Source of the DNA: Chrysoperla carnea
Lineage: Eukaryota > Arthropoda > Insecta > Neuroptera > Chrysopidae
Length of the DNA: 64,000 nucleotides
Direction of reading: 5' to 3'
Assembly (NCBI RefSeq): GCF_905475395.1
Contig: NC_058338.1
Location: forward strand, 71,249,435 to 71,313,434
The first letter of the stretch is position 1. Every line of letters begins with the position of its first letter. Positions 1 through 15,000 of the stretch are shown piece by piece. Under the pieces are notes generated by a model. The model saw only the letters and a list, made by a program, of their open reading frames with translations. It was not told the origin of the DNA and did no database searches. A program made the translations under genes and the position numbers.

Positions 1-1
1 A

Positions 2-40
2 GAAATGCAGCTAAATGATGAGCTACCCGTCGTACATGAG
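2..40 (+). CDS. DNA2: DNA2 upstream exon (partial)
   Basis: Open frame reading EMQLNDELPVVHE and ending at a GTAAAT donor in phase 0, which matches the phase-0 start of the next exon. The ATG at 5-7 could be the start, but human DNA2 has about 25 more residues before this point, so the exon probably continues upstream of the window. The sequence itself is too short for homology. Confidence 0.5.
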
Positions 41-3000
41 GTAAATATATTACAAATTATACAGGGTTAGTCATCTTTTATGCCGGTTTGCAAACATTGA
101 ATAACTTTGGCATTTATCAACCGATTTAGTTGATTAAACATGTTTTTGGAAAGTCATTTCAGTAAAATTATCTCGCTTCAAACCAAAAGAATGTGGCGAA
201 ATAGTGACACTGTAACATCGAAAATTTCCTGGCCAACAGGCACCGCCTGATAACACTGTTCGTCGTTTGGTGTCAAATTTTTTTCTAAGCACAAGACAGG
301 CAGAGATCGTCAATATGCCGTTCATCAACGAACAAGGCGTTCCGGTGAACTAATTGAAGCGGTCAAATCCTGATGATGACGAGGATCATTTTACAAAATT
401 ACCGCATTTGGGGAACGGTGAATTCACACGAGATCCATGAACACGCAGTTCCATGCCTAAAGAGTGACTATTTGGACCAAAACGCAGCAAAAAGGGCACA
501 TTTTGTTTTGGGTAATAGAGGCGGCCACTTGATTGTATGTTATATTCAAAAACTAGTCCAAATAAAATTCAAACAACCAAATTGAATAAAAATACCTCAT
601 ATACAGAAATCGGCAATTGTCTTTCAAAATTAATCAATGTTTATATTCCGACATAAAATTTAATTTAAATATCACCTCCATTAGGAAAGGTACAACCTTA
701 CAAGAACCATTTACTAATAATAGATTGATATATTGTAATTTTTGAATTAATTGTACCCAGCTATCGTATAATTCGATAGCTCAGATGGAAGAGATTGATT
801 CGGAAAACCAGAATATTCGATCCCTGTTTGAGAATACTTTTATTCATATCTAGCATTGATTGACTCAATTTAAAAGGGTATTAGAAGTTTTTCTTTATCT
901 AAAACAAATAAATAAATTTACAGGAAGAATCATTAAACTTGGATAATTGGCAAAAATGTACAATTTTGAGTGTAGAAGTTATTAATTATAGTATATCCAT
1001 AAAAGTAAAGTCGGTGTTATCAAATGCTGAAAATTCGTGTCTTCTGAAGCAAACATGGTACATATATTTTAATTTTAAATAAAAAATGTTTCCCAATTCA
1101 GTTGAGCAGGCATTATTTCTATATTTTATACAAAATTTAATAACACTATTTTACATGGTTTTTGTTCTTTAAAGAAAAGTGTTTTTTCTGAACAATTGAG
1201 GTGAAGAATTATCAACAGAAATCTTGGAAACAAGTTGGAAACTACTGTACAATCAAATGAATTTTTATTTTTATTTTTTTTAATTACCTGAGTAATGATT
1301 TTTATCCAAATCGCATTAATTATATTATTTTTTTAAATTATAAAACAACTTTTTACAATTTTTCGATTTTATCGTTATTTGATTTTTAGGATTGTATTGA
1401 TCCACTTAGAAAAATATCAACAAATTAAAAATTTTTATTGTTTGTGGAATACATCCGGTAACAAAAACTTAAGAAGCACAAAAATCCCGTTCATTTGACT
1501 ACTAGATAAATATGTTCTAAGAAATTCTCTGATATAGATCTGAAAAAGAAGCCCTTAGAATAGGATTCTGAGCGATATCACCGAAACCATGCATTCAATC
1601 ATCAAATAAATCTTGTAATTTTTTTTAAATTACTCTATGGAGTTTTATCAAATTCTGAAGCAGAAGCTTGGTTGTGATTTTTTCGATTTTTCCAATAGGG
1701 GTAAAAGAGTTACAAGAATCGAGAAAATTGAACCAAAAACAAATAAAAATAAAAAATCGGGTTCATTTGATGATTTGATGCATAGTTTCTAAGATATTAA
1801 TCAAAACCTCATAGGAAGAGTAATTTCTCAGATGTATTTCAGGCAAATTTTTGGGTCTCAATTAATATAAAATATTCAAAAATTCAGACAAATTTTTTTT
1901 TGTTATCTTACAATTTTTTAAGTTTACAATTAAATCACAAAAGGTCGGGGGTAAAATTGCAAAAAGTATTTTGTTTCCGATTTGGATAAAAAACAATATT
2001 AAGAATTAATTAGCGCTCAACAAACATGATCATTTGATTATTTAAACTACAGTTTTCGAGATTTCGCCTTAAATTCTATGAGGAAAAAGAATAAAAAAGA
2101 CTATGGTTCAAAATGACTGCTAACTAAATTTTAGAATAATCTGTATTTATTAATTAATGTGCGATTTATTTATAATTTGTTTCTTAGGGCTCAAATAAAA
2201 TTAGAAGTAGAACAAACTGTTAATATTCTAGCTAAAAAAACAACTGATGGTTATGAAATTAATAATGATTATGGCTATATAATACTTTGTCCAAGTATTT
2301 TAGTAACTGGAACCGCATTAGTAGGTTTTATGTTTTGCCATAGAAAAAGTATAATTAGTAGTACATACGGTGGATACAGCGGTGGTAATAAAGTCATGAC
2401 ATGCGGATTTCTAATACATGAACTTTTACAAGAATCATTGAAACGAAATCTTTCTTCGGTTGAGACTATACAAAATGTATGTTATGAATTAATTCATAGA
2501 AGAGATACGATATCCAAACTGTATGCAGTACAAATGGGAACTAAAGAAACTTTGGAAGAAATTCAACCGTTTGCTGAAAAATGTGTTAATTTTATGCAAA
2601 ATTATGTTAATCCACCAAAAAGTTCTTTGCAAAAGGTATATTTTTTATTACGATATACCTACAGATAAGCCCGGATTTAGAAATTTGTTGACTCCCTACC
2701 CCTCAAAACTTATTCAATGGTGGAATAAGATAGATACGAAAAAATAAATTTATGCCGTTGAAACTTGTCACACATACTGTTAACAGCAAATTAACAATAA
2801 CGTTAATAATAACGTTCAGTATAATAACAGAGAAGGCTATGTTTTTCACAATGTTGCAAAAATAAAATGATTTTCAATATAGAAACTTATCGAATATTCT
2901 ATATTAGGCCAATATCGAGAATTTTATTAATCAATTATTTTCTCGATTTAGGCATTTTCCACAAAAAACTAACAAAAATGTATACACTCTTTTTATACTA

Positions 3001-6000
3001 AGAAAAATTTCAAAATCCAAAACAATGGGAACAAATTAAAAACCAATCAATCTGACCGATGAAATTCTAAAACTATTCTTATCGTTGCAATTGATTGTAC
3101 CTGGTCTCGTGATATAAACATTATGCGTGATATGCCCCATACATAGAAATATGCTTGCTGAGCATATTTTCTATGAGATTGCTTAAATATTTCGATAACT
3201 TCCCTGGTGAAAAAATATTTGAAGAAAGAATAAATCTTAATAAGTCTTGAAAAGTCTTAGGAACTCTGAATAACTCTGAATTTCTCAACGTTTTTGGACT
3301 GTCTAATTCAGATTTAATAAGTATGGATAGCTCTGAATTAGACACTCCAAAAACGTTGAGAAATTCAGAGTTTCCAAGACTTATTAAGAACTATTCTTTC
3401 TTAAAATATTTTTCCACTAAGGTTGTCTTTCTTTTTTGAGTGCCGGTGGATGATCTTAATCTTCCGGAAGATTCTTGAAGACAGTCTTGACATTTCCTTC
3501 TTCATTAAATTTATCTGACAAGCGAATAAATGTGAGTCGCGTTGGTGGATATCGCTGAAATTATATTAGTGTATGTATTTTTTTGGACATTATAAATAAA
3601 AAATACGGGATATTTATTGTATGGTGGTTGTGTTCAATTAAGGCCAAACAGTCCAGAGGTATATGAGAAATGATAACACAATTGTTTTTTAGAGAGATAT
3701 CAAAAAGGGAAATTGGGATGGATATATAACAAAAATCAACGACATTGAGGAAAATTTATGGTGTCCACGTTTGGGTCTAAAAGGAAAAATTGACATTTCA
3801 GTTGAAGCTATGATTAAACCAAAATTAACAAAAAATAAAACTTCTAAACCTCAAATGATTCCTCTCGAATTAAAAACAGGACGTGCAACAATGTCTGCAG
3901 AACATCAAGGTCAAGTAGCTGTGTACAATATGATGCTACGAGAACTTGATTTCGATTCACCGTCTGGATTGCTTTTATATTTAAGGTACGTAAAATAAAT
4001 ATATTCTAAAAAAAATAAATTACAAAATTAAAAAACCCTACTGCGTTATATAAAACCCGAAAGAAACCAATTCCAGTAGTTTCATAGCGACTTTCAAATG
4101 ATACCTCCTACAATGTTAAACATCATTTGAAAGGGCATAACTTTTTTCATTCATTATGATAAAAAAAATTAAATCGATCGATTGGTTCTTAAGGTAGACT
4201 ACACGTCGATTTATTTATCGGCGGGAAAGTTCAAAAATGGTACCTAAATATTTTTAAGTTTCAACCCTCCACCACCACCCACTCCTACTTTCAAATGTCA
4301 TTTCTTACTTTGCGATACCTCAGTAGAAAGGGCATAAAATTCTCTCTTTAACCATGATAAAAAAATTAAATCAATCGATTGGTTCTTAAAATAGACTACC
4401 CAGAATGTTGCATTCATACCCTTCTTCTTTGTGTGTAGTCTATCTTAAGAACCAATCGATCGATTTTATTTTTTTATCATGCTTAAAGATAGAATTTTAT
4501 GCCTTTTTAAATGAGGTATTACAAATTAGGAAGTACCATTTGAAATTTCAAAGTTGGATGGGTGGGTGTGAAGGAATTAAACATAAAGTTTTCTAAGTAC
4601 CAGTTTTGAACTTCCACCTTGATATCTAAATCGACGTGTTTTTACTGAAAACAATAATCACATCAGGTCAAGAGTTATTTAGGGTGAATACTTTTGAAAT
4701 CATCACACTCTATATATTTTTTTTACCATGTATATGAAATATATCAAGGTATACTAAAGTTTAGTCACAAGTTTTTAACGCTTAAAAATATTGATACTAC
4801 GAACCAAATTTTTGTATAGATGTTCATAAAATCACTTAAATTGTTCATTCCGGTTGTCTGCCCGTCTGGCCGTCCGTCCGTTAACACGATAACTCAAAAA
4901 CGAAATGAGATAGGCTGAAATATTTATAGCGTATTCAGGACGTAAAAAGTGAGGTAAAGTTCGTAAATGAGCAACATAGGTGAAGGTATGGGGTCCGTTG
5001 GACCAATCTTGTAAACCATTAGAGATAGAACAAAAGTTTAAATATAAAAAGGTTCCTTATAAAAAAATTAACAACTGTTTGAAACATTTTTCGTAAACAT
5101 CACTGTTTACCCGTGAGTGCGCAAATTAGCTAACATTAAAATTAGAAACATTATATTGTATGTATATATAGGTACCTATTGTTTATATTTTAAATTTATA
5201 CGTTACATATATTATATATGTGTTTGTTTGTTTATCTTGCTTTACTTACATGACGTATAAAACAAAAAATTGCGTAATCAACATTGTTTATACATAGAAT
5301 TTCAACAATTAACTCAGTCAATTGTTTGTTTTCACTTGTTTGCTATGTATTTAAAAGTATCATAAATAATTTTACTTTTCAGAGAAAATATTATCAAAGA
5401 AGTGGAATTAAATAGACGAGAGGAAAGAGATTTAATCATATTACGAAATCATTTGGTTAGTTATTTGAGCAAAAAAGCACAAGTTGTTAAATGTAAAGAT
5501 TCAAATTTATTCGATATTGAGAATGAATCGCCAAAATTTAATATCATGTTACCAGAATTACCCCCGCCTTTAAATAATAAACGTTTTTGTGGAAATTGTG
5601 AACAATTACTTGTATGTTCAGTTTTACAAAGGTAAGCTACAATTGTAATTTTTGAAGCATCGAATGACGGACAAAATGTTTTGTAAAGTGTGGGACAAAA
5701 TAATTTTATATATTAAATTCAATATTCAAAATTGGTCAATTACACATTTTCAGGGCCCTGTGAAAGAAAACTCCGGCCATTTTTCATAATTTTCTCAATT
5801 AAGTTTCAGTCATAAAATGGGTATATAAATATTATCAAAGATAATAAATGAGAACTCTAGGATGTTTCGAAATAAATTTCGATTTTTGCCCCAGTTTCCA
5901 AGATCAATTTTGTAGTCAACTGATGATGAATATTTGGTAGTCTAAATACATATTTATATAATATAAAAAAAATTTATCTAGGAAATTGGGGCAAAAATCG

Positions 6001-9000
6001 AAATTTATTTATAAAAGGGGCAGCTTATAATGTGAACCATCTTAAGGGATTTTCATTAAATGTAGTTTGGATATATGGTTTGGTTAAATTTTGGATGTAT
6101 GGTTTTCCATTTACCAATGTTTATGTTCGCAAATATTCAAACTTATTTACTCCCGGCTTTTAAATTAAAAACGCATATAAGATGTATTGTTTATATTAAC
6201 ATATTAATATAATTAATATATAATATTGTTTATATTAACATATTAACGTAATATTTATTATAAAAACAAAATTTTCTTATAAGTGTATAAGAAATAATTT
6301 TCGAAAACCAAAACAAATGGCGATCGAAAAGCCGCCATAATTGTGTTGGTTTATTTTAAACTCTACTAATTTATTAAAAATAATGCAAACACTGACATTC
6401 AACACTTTCTATACGGGAAATTTCAATAATTAATTCAGTCAATTGTTTGTTTTCACTTGTTTTTTATTATATTTGAAAATAAAATGTTTCATTTCAATAT
6501 TTATAATTGTTTCAGCAAACCAATTGAAGATTGTACGATTGGGTCAAAAAATATCCAGTATGATGATTTTTATAAGGATAATATTAAGCATTTAACGCCA
6601 CAACACCTTCAATATTTTAAACATTGGAATCAAGCGATACAAATCGAAGTGTGTACTAGAATTCTGAACAAACCAATATCCGATATATGGGAATGTACTC
6701 CTACAGAACGGTAATAAGCATTTAAGTATTAAAAATAAGCTATACACAAATACCTATTTAAACTGAAATATTTTGAAAAAATCTGCCCAAATTTTATTCT
6801 ACACGCTAATTTTTGGGAGATGTTTATTTTTTTTCACACCGTTATCATTTTTAAAAATATTATATTTCACTTTAAAGAAATGATTTTGCATGATAGTCCA
6901 ATCGTCTTAGAATTTCACCTCGGAATCTAACGGAATAAGCTGAATATTTGTACGAACTTTTATTTTGATAGTACAAATATTGTCCAAAAGTCACATATGA
7001 TCACGTGGGTGTCCTTAGATATTCAAGATCAAAAGTCGCAAAAATCAGTTTTATGAGAATAGTTTTGTAATAGTTTTATTACAAAAGTTGTAGAGGATAA
7101 AATTTTATACAAATTTGTCTGAAACTTTTCTTTAAACGTTGAACTGTTTTTGAAATAGAGGGCGCCGAAGATGAACCGCTTAACAATACGTACCTTAGTG
7201 CAGGGTCAATATTTATAAATATAAGGTATTACCCTCATAATAATTGAGACAACATTTGTACTATCAAAATAAAGGTTTGTACAAATATTCAGCCTATTAC
7301 GTTAGATTCCGAGATGGAATCCTTTTCTTGACTAAAATGATTGGGTTATAATCATAAATTCTTAAAAAATTGAAATTATATTTTAGGGAAAATAAAGGAA
7401 AAGCATTAACAAATTTAATTGTGAAGTCTGCTGAATTAGAAAATGGATTTTATAAAACATTATTTATATCAAATGGAAAAATACAAAATCGTAATTTTCT
7501 ATCTTCTGGATTGTCTGAAGGAAATTATTTAATTGTAAGCTCTACAGATCGAGTTTCAATTGCAGCTGGATTCGTTATGCATATAAACAAATATTCAATT
7601 GCATTAGCTTTAGAAAGGTATCAGATTAGGCTAACACATGATAAGAATTTCTTATACGAAAGTCTGACAAAACTTAAGCACCACATACACTGTAAGATTT
7701 TTTCAAGAAAGTCTTTAAGAATTTCCGACAGTGTTCGCTAGTTGCCGTATAGAGCATCCGACGTCGGAAACAGAAAGTACTTCATATTATATTCTGCTAG
7801 AATGCGCAGTGTATATTTCGTTTCCATCAGAATTGTTTAGGCTACGCGTGCCAGATTTTCTTACAAGAAATTTTTACCATGTGTTTGTAGCTTTAATATT
7901 TTATACATACAATAAATAACTTGGCCAATTTTTAACGAATCTCCACCCTTTTTTTTTTTTCTTTGGGTGCAAAATTTTGAAAAATGAAAACATGCTAATT
8001 TATTTATTTTTATCCTGACTGCCATGCAAAAAAAAAGTGACACACTTAAAAAAATTTTAAATTTTATCTAAATTTCAAATATGATTGGATCTGAATGAAA
8101 TATCATCCGATAGCTTGTAATTTCAAGTTTTTGAATCAATATATTTCAAACATTTTTATCCCTCCTTAATATTTTATGTGTAGGTTTGAATCGCTGAGAA
8201 AATTTATTGATTAATTTGATACGAAAAGTGTGCATGGGGGGTGCATAACTATACAAGAAATAGGATATTATCGTTATTCAAAAGTTAAAAAAAGTTAAAA
8301 TTTATGTAAAAATATACTTAAAAATTCTGATTTCGAGTCATAAAAGCACTTTTTTCTTTTAAAATATTAAAATTAAAAATCGTAATTTTTAAACTGTGTA
8401 TCACGTGACCTAAAACGCGGGTAAGCCTTGCTGTGAGTCATAGACCATCAGTTAGTTCAGTGTAGACAGTTGAGTATAATATACACATAGATAAGTATTT
8501 ATATTTATATTAAAATCAGATGTCTATGAATATATTTGTCAAAATTATTTGTGTTATTTCATATAGTGATACCCATATTACGTCATCAAATTGTATGCCC
8601 GCGTTTTTGACAGTTTAAAAAAGGTTTAAAATTTAAGTTTTTGGCAAGAAAGCGTGCGTATTTCTTTGAAATAAATTTTTGGCCTTTTATTAGCAAAATC
8701 AATATTTTGAAGTACTTTTTCAAAAATAGTGGAATACCCTATTGAATATGTGCAATCGAAAGTTTGTTTATTTCATTTTAAAATGCGCTTATACGTATGA
8801 GGTTTTATACGTGTTTGTAATACCGCGTATTTTCCGATAAAATAAAATAGATATTTTTCACATTAAACTGCCGTATCTCCTCAAATAGCTCCTCAATATG
8901 CTTTAGAGCAATTTAAAGAGAAATAATCAAACTTTCGATTGATCTTACTTAATTTCATGTATAAATTCAAAAAGTGGAAATTACGATATTAAATATATAT

Positions 9001-12000
9001 ACAGGGTGGGTTATTTTAATTTATATTGTTCGTTTTGTAGTTAACCAATGAAAAAATAACTTAAACAAAAGTTGCTGAGTTTGATGAGGGACATCATATT
9101 CTGGCATAAGATTGAACGTAGTTCTTCGAGTTTCTTTAACAGCCAATTTAGATCCTAAACGGTAAAAGATAGAATAATTTAACTTTAAATTAAGAAGTTG
9201 ATTCTCATAAAAAAATTAACAATTTTCATCTGAACCATTTTTTCGAAAACCGTCAACTTTCAGAGGAAATGCGACTTAAACATATGTCATTATTGCATTT
9301 AATCGAAAGAAAACGCGCTAACTTCCGAAAAATGCTTTAGGCAAAAATTGTCAATAGAGGACATTCGCCTGTGTCCATACCTTTGGCCTACAATTATCGA
9401 TAAATTTAAGCATATTTTCTTTTGATTAAATGCAATAATGTCATAGTTTTAAGTTGCATTTACTTCGAAAGCTAACGATTTTCGAAAAAAAGGTTTGAAT
9501 CAAAAATTTTTTTAATGAGTATCAACTTTCTAATTTAAAGTGTTATTCTATCTCTTACCGTTTAGGATCTAAATTAGGTATTAAAGAAACTCGAAGAACT
9601 AGGTCCAATCTGATGTCAGAAACTGATGTCCCCCATCAAAGTCAGCAACTTTTGTTCAAGTTATTTTTTGATTGGTTAACTACAAAATTAGTCATTATAG
9701 ATTAAAATGACCCACCCTGTATATTTCATTTAAATCCAATCATTTTCGCCGAGATATACCTATTTGAAATTTCGAGAAAATTTAGAAATGTTTTAAGATC
9801 GCCACGTTTTTGCAGCGCAGTATAGTTTAATTTAAGCTAAAAAATTTTTTTAGTCCATTATCTTAGGAGATTCAGATAACATCAAACTTTTTATTTTCAA
9901 ATGGACAAGTAAATTTTTTTTTTTTTTTTTTTGCTTATCTTAGCTCTTATAAACAGCCATAATTTTTTTTTAAATCGCTCTTATATTTTTCGAAAGTTAT
10001 GTCAATAAGTTTAATGACTACCTATACCTTATTTTTTTAAAGAAGCTGCTCAAACAGATCTTAATCCACGCTTGTATAAGATCTGAACTCCCACGATCTG
10101 ACTAAAATATTTCATTCACTTTGAATTTTACAGAAATTTGATGGATCGATATCAGAATTGTGAATTCTGTGTTGATTTTTATGATATTGAGTCACATGAT
10201 AATGTTTATTTAACATCATTGACACTTTTATTGCAAGATAATGATGATTCCAAGAATTTAAGAGAAATTATCATCGAACGAAGAACACCCATTTTCAGTA
10301 ATGTTGTGCCTAAAAAAATTACACAATTTTCTTCGGAAATTATGAAAAATTTGAATCTAATGCAACAAAAAGCAATTTATAGAGTATTTACAACTAAAAA
10401 TTATTTACTTATTAATGGAATGCCTGGAACTGGTAAGTTTTTTTTTTAAATAAATTTCTAAGAAATGGTTATTTAGGAAATATTTTTGTTTCTTCCACTT
10501 TAAAAGGAAATATATTATTCTCGCAGAAGGAAAATTTCAGAATTTACTTTAAAAAAATATCCTTTAACTGAAATTCATTTATATTTCAGGTAAAACGCAA
10601 ACATTAGTAGTTTTAATAGAAATATTATTTATGCTAAAAAAATCAATATTAATAACAAGTAATACACATTCAGCGGTCGATAATTTATTAGGGAAACTTT
10701 TACAAAGTAAGCGGATTGATGCTAAAAGAATTTTAAAAATAGGATCGGAATCACGTACATCCCCATTAGTTAGACCTTGTTGTGAGAATACTTTAACTAA
10801 AAATTGTCAAACAGTCGAAGAACTAGAACAATTTTATAATAATATTGTAAGTATTATGTTGATTATTAATGTAGGAGGAAAAATTATTGGATTATTTTAT
10901 GAAAATAGTTGTTTGTGGTTTATAGCTTTTCAAATATCGCTTTATGTAAGAGATATGTCAAGTTTCTTATTAAAATTTAAAAGTGTTTCGAGAACTCCAT
11001 GAATTTCTACACTGTTAAACGGATAATTCGAGGCATAGCATCTAACAACCAAGAATCCTGGTGAAAAAATATTTGAAGAAAGAATAAGTCTTAAAATCTT
11101 TTATAAAGACTGAGAAACTGGATAACTCTGAAATTCTGTTTTGGACCGTCTAGTTTGAAGTTATACAGATTTATTCAGTCTGAATTAGACAGTCCAAAAA
11201 CGTTTAGAAATTCAGGGTTCCTAAGCCTTTTTAAGATCTATTAAGACTTATTGTTTCTTCAAATATTTTTTTTACCAGGGCAATAAGATTATCAAAAAAG
11301 CAATAAGATTCTTTTAAGTGTTTTAAGTGATGGAGTACTCGCGAAGTTCTCTAAGCAGAGCTAAATGATGTAGTTGTGATTTAACAAAAGTTATCTTTCT
11401 TACGCATGCATTCCGCGAAATCCCAATGATTAATGAGCTTATCATAGCCCACTTCTTTCGAATCATCATAGAACATCTCACCAAGGCAACCACAAACCCT
11501 GACCAAAAGGGAATTAAGGAACGAACCCTCCCATGCCAGGAAGTCTGCTGCCTCGCTACTCTTCACACCAAAATTATCTTGTATGTAATAATCCCCTTTT
11601 ACGCTAGGTTTGATCCGACGACTATCAATCGGAGGTATATAAAGAACGAAGATTTTTTTTCTTGGTAATCTGTCGCTTACTGACTAAGAAATACCGATTG
11701 TTCGATTGACCCATCCGATTGTAAACATGGTTCAGGGGACGATAAAAAAGATTAGTATGTACATGCATCTTTGATGTAAACCCTCACGATATGAAAACAG
11801 ATGAATATTACGCCCATTTTCATATATTATTGGATTGTTATTTAATTAGTTTTTAAAACGTGAAAGGTTTTAATGTTATAATGTTATCACAAATAAAAAG
11901 AGATCTAGAAAAACATTCTGAGAGATGATTTTCATAAAATAATCTTAATAAAGTCTTTTCCCTCTGTTTTCAATTTTTATGATCCAAAGAAATAGTTTAA

Positions 12001-15000
12001 AATAGTTTTCTTTTAGAGTATAGTTGGGGTTACATGTTTTGGTGCATACCATTCATTATTAGACAGAAGAAAATTTGATGTTTGTATTGTCGATGAAAGT
12101 ACTCAAATTCTTCAAAGTATTGTTATAAAACCATTATTATCCGCTAAAATATTTATTCTCGTCGGTGATCCAGAACAATTACCGCCGATTGTACAAAATG
12201 ATTATGCAAAACAAATGGGAATGGAGGAAAGTCTATTTGAAAGATTATTTGATTCGGAATGTATCGAACATTTAACTCTTCAATATCGCATGAATAAAAC
12301 TATAAATACATTGGCTAATAAATTAACATATAATGGAAAATTAATGTGTGGAAATACAAAAGTTACCGAGAGTTGTTTAACATTTACTGAGGTAAATAAA
12401 ATATTTTTAATTAATTATTATTTTCTAATAACCTGTGCAAACGTGACTTAGGCAGATCCAAATAATTTAGAATTGTTCATACGAGAAAAGAAAACCATAT
12501 AGGGAAGAGGATATACAAAATTTAAAATTTCTGGATCTGGCATAATATTAGTAAAAAATAAATTCCCAATATTTATGTTAAGATTCAATTAATATATAAA
12601 AGAGGCAATCTTAGGAAGTCCTCAAGAACAACTCCGACTTAGATTATTTTTTTTTTAATATTTGTGCAACTTATATAAAAAAAATTACTTTTGCGTGATT
12701 TTTTTCACAAATTTTTTTTGTATATGAATTGTAAATTGTACTACCAGGTATCTACTTTATAGCATTCATATCCCTTACCTTCACTTAACTCCCCTTTTGT
12801 TCACTATTTAATAAAAGTGGGGGCAAAGTAATTTTGTAGGGGAAATAATTTTTAATCGATTAAGTAGTGAACTCAAAAACAACGGTTTCACTATTTAATT
12901 TTTAACCTTTGGTCCGAAACTCTAACTTTATTGAAAATAAAATAGATCTCATGTTACACTTACTGATAATGTAGCATACGTGAAATAATTTTTAAAATCG
13001 ATTACGTAGTGAACTCAAAAATGACGGTTTGTATATATCTACATACAAACTTTCGTCTCCCATTTCGTCCTTTTGGGGAAAGAATTTCGAAAAATCCTTT
13101 CTTAAATGACATCGACAGTATAAAGTTAATATCACCTCGAAATTTCAAACTTCTATCATTAGTGATTTAGACTGGGCGTTTCTGATTTTAAATAATGTAA
13201 AAAAAGAAACAATTAAAAAAAAAATCATTAAAATCGAAGCTGTTCTTGAGGACTTCCCAGTAAAAACATATGGCAATTAGTTCCCACATACAATGTTTTA
13301 GGCTCATCAAAATGATACCAGATATAAAAATGCAGCCCTTTTATAATTTTTTCTATCGCAAATACAGTCCATGGGTTATTCTTGTTATCAGGTTCGATTA
13401 CGATCGACTGATTCTTCTATCGAAATTTAATTATGAATATTTATTTTTTACAGCCATTAATTGTAAAAGAAAAGTGGCTTCATTGTATCTGTGATGCAAG
13501 CTTAAACAATTCAGTAAAATTTATTGATACTGGTAATACTTCAGATATAAATATTCGATATTTTAAAGAATTCGAATCGAAATATCCAGACATATTCATT
13601 GGATACAATTTTAATATAAATAAAGTCAGTAATTTATGTGAGGCAGCGATTATACTACGTATAGTTAAGATATTCGTAAATGGTGGCATTAAAATTAATG
13701 ATATTGGTATCATAACTCCATTTCAAGCGCAAGTCAAACTTTTACAAATAGTTATGCAAAATGTGGATCCCTCGCATAAAGAGAAAATTGAAATTAATAC
13801 TGTGGATCAGTTTCAAGGACGTGATAAACAAGTTATATTATTTTCATGTACTAGAAATGAAACAGCTGTAAGTCATCAATCATTAATCAGGGTCAGGGTG
13901 ACCCTAAATATCCTTATAACGCTATTTCATTACGAGCTTTTGCTAAAATTTAATATATTGCCAAAAATTTTTTTGAAAAATAAGGGACCATCTATTAACT
14001 ACGTCACAAGCTAGGAGGGAGTTAACGAAATGTGACATTGTGCGACAAGGGGTAGGCGGGGGTTAAAATTTATATAATAATAATAAACAAAAAAAAAAAA
14101 AACTAACCCATAAAAACCAAGTTTTTATTATACATTCTTTCGAAATTCTCCCGTACTATTAATTTTTTTAAACGAAAATTTGAATATTTTATTAACTTAA
14201 TAATTAATCAATCGTTTATCGTTAGTTTAATTAATCTTTTGTTCTGTCTATTATTTAAATTATTTGACTTGATGTTGATTTTATTAAAGATTTTCATTAA
14301 GAATTTAAGAAATAAAAAAAAATTTAACTGCTGTTTTATTTTAATTATTTCTATTAAATGGATAATATTTGATGACACACCAAGGAGGGAGGTTTCGAAA
14401 ATATGACCATCTGTGACAAGGAGAAGGGGAGTGTTAAAAATCGAAAATTATGGTGTGACGTAATTTATTGATGGCCCCTAATTTGTGAATTTTTTAGTAT
14501 TAACACCCCTTAATTTCTACCTCAATGGAAGCATGAGGTTCCATAAAATTTATTTAAAACCAAAAACTTTATATTAGCAAGACTAGATTATTATTATAGC
14601 TTAATCCACGTTTTGAATTTTTTGAAACTGCGTATTCAGGATATTGATGTAAGAAGTCCTGAAATGGCTTCTTATGATATGAATGTAAAAGATTCTCAAA
14701 GTATCCCATTAACGATGGAGCGTTGTAAGAATCTTTTAAAAACTCTTGAATATTAAAAGAAATTTCTGTTATGCTGATTAATCAAATCTAAATGTTTTAA
14801 TTTTAGGAATATTGTATTTTAACAGACAGAAGAAGATTGAATGTAGCCATTACCAGAGCCAAAATGAAATTAATATTAATTGGAAATAAAGATGCTATGC
14901 TGGCATATAAACCTTTCCAAAAATTATTTACTTGCTTTGAAAAGCATCAGTTAAAAAACTTAATCGATAAAGTAGAAGATTTTAGTTGGGAAAATATTTT

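Noticed and set aside
2523-2747. 74-codon plus-strand frame overlapping a DNA2 exon
   Set aside because: Wrong frame relative to the DNA2 nuclease motifs in the same bases.
11381-11668. Open frames on both strands in a DNA2 intron
   Set aside because: No family resemblance; the flanking DNA2 exons join in phase without them.
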